Positions 61,958 to 64,000 of a stretch of DNA of 64,000 nucleotides are shown piece by piece; position 1 is the first letter of the stretch; the number at the start of each line of letters is the position of its first letter. The DNA is from Undaria pinnatifida. Lineage: Eukaryota > Sar > Phaeophyceae > Laminariales > Alariaceae. The notes below the pieces were generated by a model. That model saw only the letters and a list, made by a program, of their open reading frames with translations, searched no databases and was not told the DNA's origin. Location of the stretch: NCBI GenBank assembly GCA_012845835.1, contig JABAKD010000010.1, positions 8,861,599 to 8,925,598 on the forward strand, written 5' to 3'. A program made the translations under genes and the position numbers.

Positions 61958-64000
61958 GGTGAGTGAGTTCCTCTTATCCCTCGCAGGATGGCATGGACTA
62001 TTATGATATGATACTGTGTAGCCCGTTGCCGAAATCCGTCGTCCTTGCAGCTCGTGACACGATCGATCGTGACCAAGTATACCGTCGTTTTAAGGCGTGC
62101 TCGTTCTTGTGCAAGGGGCGAAGGTTTCGATTGAAGTGGACAAGCAATGTGCAAGGAGTTGTTGTGATGGCGGCGACCACGCCCCTTGACGGTCAGTCGT
62201 GTTCGCTGCTCCCTTGAAACTAGAAAGAGCCCAAGGGGTAGAAGTGGCATTATGCTCCCCTCCGCTGCGGGAATCACGGCGCCAGTGAATGAGTGTTTGC
62301 CACGCCAACTCAGCAGTAATCCTGCTAGTAGCGTTGAGAGGTTCCTTGCACAACGGCGTGACTCTTCGACGGGAGCATCTCTTCTCTACGAATGACGCCG
62401 CCCGTTTGAAGGCCACGCATGTACTTCGACGTTTGTTCGGTTGATCTTCATAGACCACTTGCAATAAGAAAAATGAAGAAAAATAAAATGTGCGAAATTG
62501 CCAGGGGGCAAGCGATTCTCAACTCTGTGGAACGCGCATTGTTTTTTTTTTAATCGGATTCTGGTGTATGTTTTGGCAGATCGCGTTCCTCAAACACAGC
62601 CGATCGCGCGCGTACGTAGCACACTCAACGCACAGATGGAAGACAAGCGCGGTCACATGCCTGTCCACTAGCGTAGCCTCATGCGACGCCCCAAAGTAGG
62701 CATCGTCGCATCTATCTGTAAATCCATGGAGTCTTTGCGGGCAGACGTTGTGATATGATGCGAGTGGGCGTGAGTCTGCTTTACTGTTCTGCTACTTACT
62801 GCCGCTGCGGCTAGCAGCTAGTTGCGGCTTTCTTTTTTGGGGAATCCCACACAAACAAGAAGCCATCTTGGGCGTGAATGGCGAAGCTAAGTCACTAACG
62901 AGTTGGCTGATTGGCTAGAAAACTGGAGGAAGAAGGCTCGCTGTGGCTGGCGTGAAGCGTGACTCGCGTGCTGCGTGTTTTACGAGCACAGCAGTACCTT
63001 CTGTGTACTCGTAGCTCCGTGTATCAGCCTTTTTGTTGTGTTGTTGTGAACCGTGTGCGCAGGTGTGCACTGCACTTTTTTGTTTTGGTTTCATTGTTGT
63101 GTTGGTGTATGCGACGACCTCGACTGCGACGCAGCCGCCTAACAACGAACATATCGCATCTGGCCTTAGGTACCGGTTGAAGGCTGCGCTCTCCCGAGTT
63201 GAGAAACGGTAACGGTTCCTGCTATCGGTCAAGAACGACCGATGGTACATACGTGTGACTGCCAACGATGTCACGTTTTTGTTTATTTTTAGACTGAATG
63301 CTCTGCGCTCGCCCGTCCACAGTCCCACAGGCTGTTCATCTCGTGCAGCCTAGTGCGCTCGGGCGCTCGAACAACAAAAACGGAGCAGACTTTGTACCGC
63401 CGAAGTGTGTTCTAGGCAACACCAATCACCATCCGACAGCTTGCAGCGGCTGAGACGCAACCGAGGAGAGGGTAGCCCTCATGGCGCACCCATTGCCGCC
63501 ACCGCGCGTCGAGCTAAACACTTAGACTTATAATGGTACGTCAAGTCAAAACCAAAAGCTAGTTCCTATATCGTCTACCTACTCCGAACGAACGTGTGGG
63601 CTGTTGATCGTTGGTTTTTGTTCTCCTGCTGCTGTTGGTGGCTGGCGATGTTGTCCAGCTCCTTGTGCTGCATCCTACAGCAAAAGCAGTAGCAACTGTT
63701 TGCCCCGTATATTTTGCGTAGCTCCTCCCCGCCGTGGTCACATATACGAGTACGCCGGGAGGATCAATCCTGTCCCCCGTTGCGCTGCGGCTGTTGGGTC
63801 GGAGTGGTGGGGTCAAGGACAAGTCTTGGTTGTACACCAGGAGCTTCGGTTTCTGGTCTATTTTGATTTTCATGAGTTTTTAGAAGCACGTGTACGCAGG
63901 AGCACACATTTAAAACAAGCGAACAAAGTTGAGCTCGTGCAGTTGTACCTCCGATCGCGTCGTTGACCCCAACACCCGAAGCAGCAGGCCGTCACGCAGC
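61958..64000. other. Probable intron or intergenic sequence to the window end
   Basis: Starts with the RabGGTase exon donor. I found no later conserved exon. The stretch around 62005-62220 is moderately GC-rich but carries no motif. AGTTGGCTGATTGGCTAG near 62900 is related to the CCAACTA array at 25655-26060. The ORF at 63604-63966 is not recognisable. Confidence 0.45.

Noticed and set aside
61985-62010. Next RabGGTase beta exon after acceptor CCCTCGCAG
   Set aside because: The joined frame reads WHGLL then stop and has none of the expected conserved residues.

Overview
This is eukaryotic nuclear DNA. It has spliced genes with GT-AG introns, interspersed repeats with target-site duplications, CTG/CAG and homopolymer microsatellites, and short TTAGGG-type telomere-like blocks. 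Coding exons are GC-rich islands in a repeat-dominated background. The mixture (a SAM carrier that starts with a signal peptide, a spliced class 3 lipase, very large repeat-filled introns) best fits a stramenopile alga, probably a brown alga. That identification is an inference from gene style, not from a marker gene.

Genes found, left to right. (1) A 3' exon of a kaptin (KPTN, KICSTOR subunit) homologue, 1439-3179 (+). (2) A single-exon S-adenosylmethionine carrier-like protein, 14506-15486 (-). It diverges from (3), an unrecognised low-complexity protein or first exon at 16208-17089 (+). (4) An isolated exon-like block at 21684-21960 (+) and (5) a small ORF at 28776-28970 (+), both without recognised function. 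(6) A class 3 (alpha/beta hydrolase) lipase on the minus strand. Its two halves lie 13.6 kb apart (46376-47059 and 32262-32795) and join in frame at consensus splice sites. (7) A decayed mariner/IS630-type element, 47450-48480. (8) A divergent proteasome alpha-5-like gene, three exons between 50877 and 49277 (-), with a long Ser-rich C-terminal tail. (9) An exon of the Rab geranylgeranyltransferase beta subunit, 61831-61957 (+).

The rest is mostly repeats. The clearest structure is a 1.86-kb non-coding unit present three times: once inside the lipase intron (copy A, 43300-46141) and twice in direct tandem (copies B and C, 54648-58435). Copy A carries three further insertions absent from B and C: a 288-bp TIR element holding telomere-like repeats, a poly(A)-tailed tRNA-headed SINE, and a 0.38-kb element with ~90-bp direct terminal repeats around a tRNA-like segment. 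Other families are a TIR element at 7683-8847, a GACCC-rich TIR element at 33780-34499, a G-tract element present in inverse orientation at 34780-35870 and 53180-54645, and a widely scattered motif around CGTCAGCTGTGAGTTCGACG.

The recognisable genes are unrelated housekeeping functions (mTORC1 nutrient signalling, SAM transport, lipid hydrolysis, proteasome, Rab prenylation). Nothing suggests they form one pathway. No CRISPR array, operon, rRNA or intact tRNA gene was seen.
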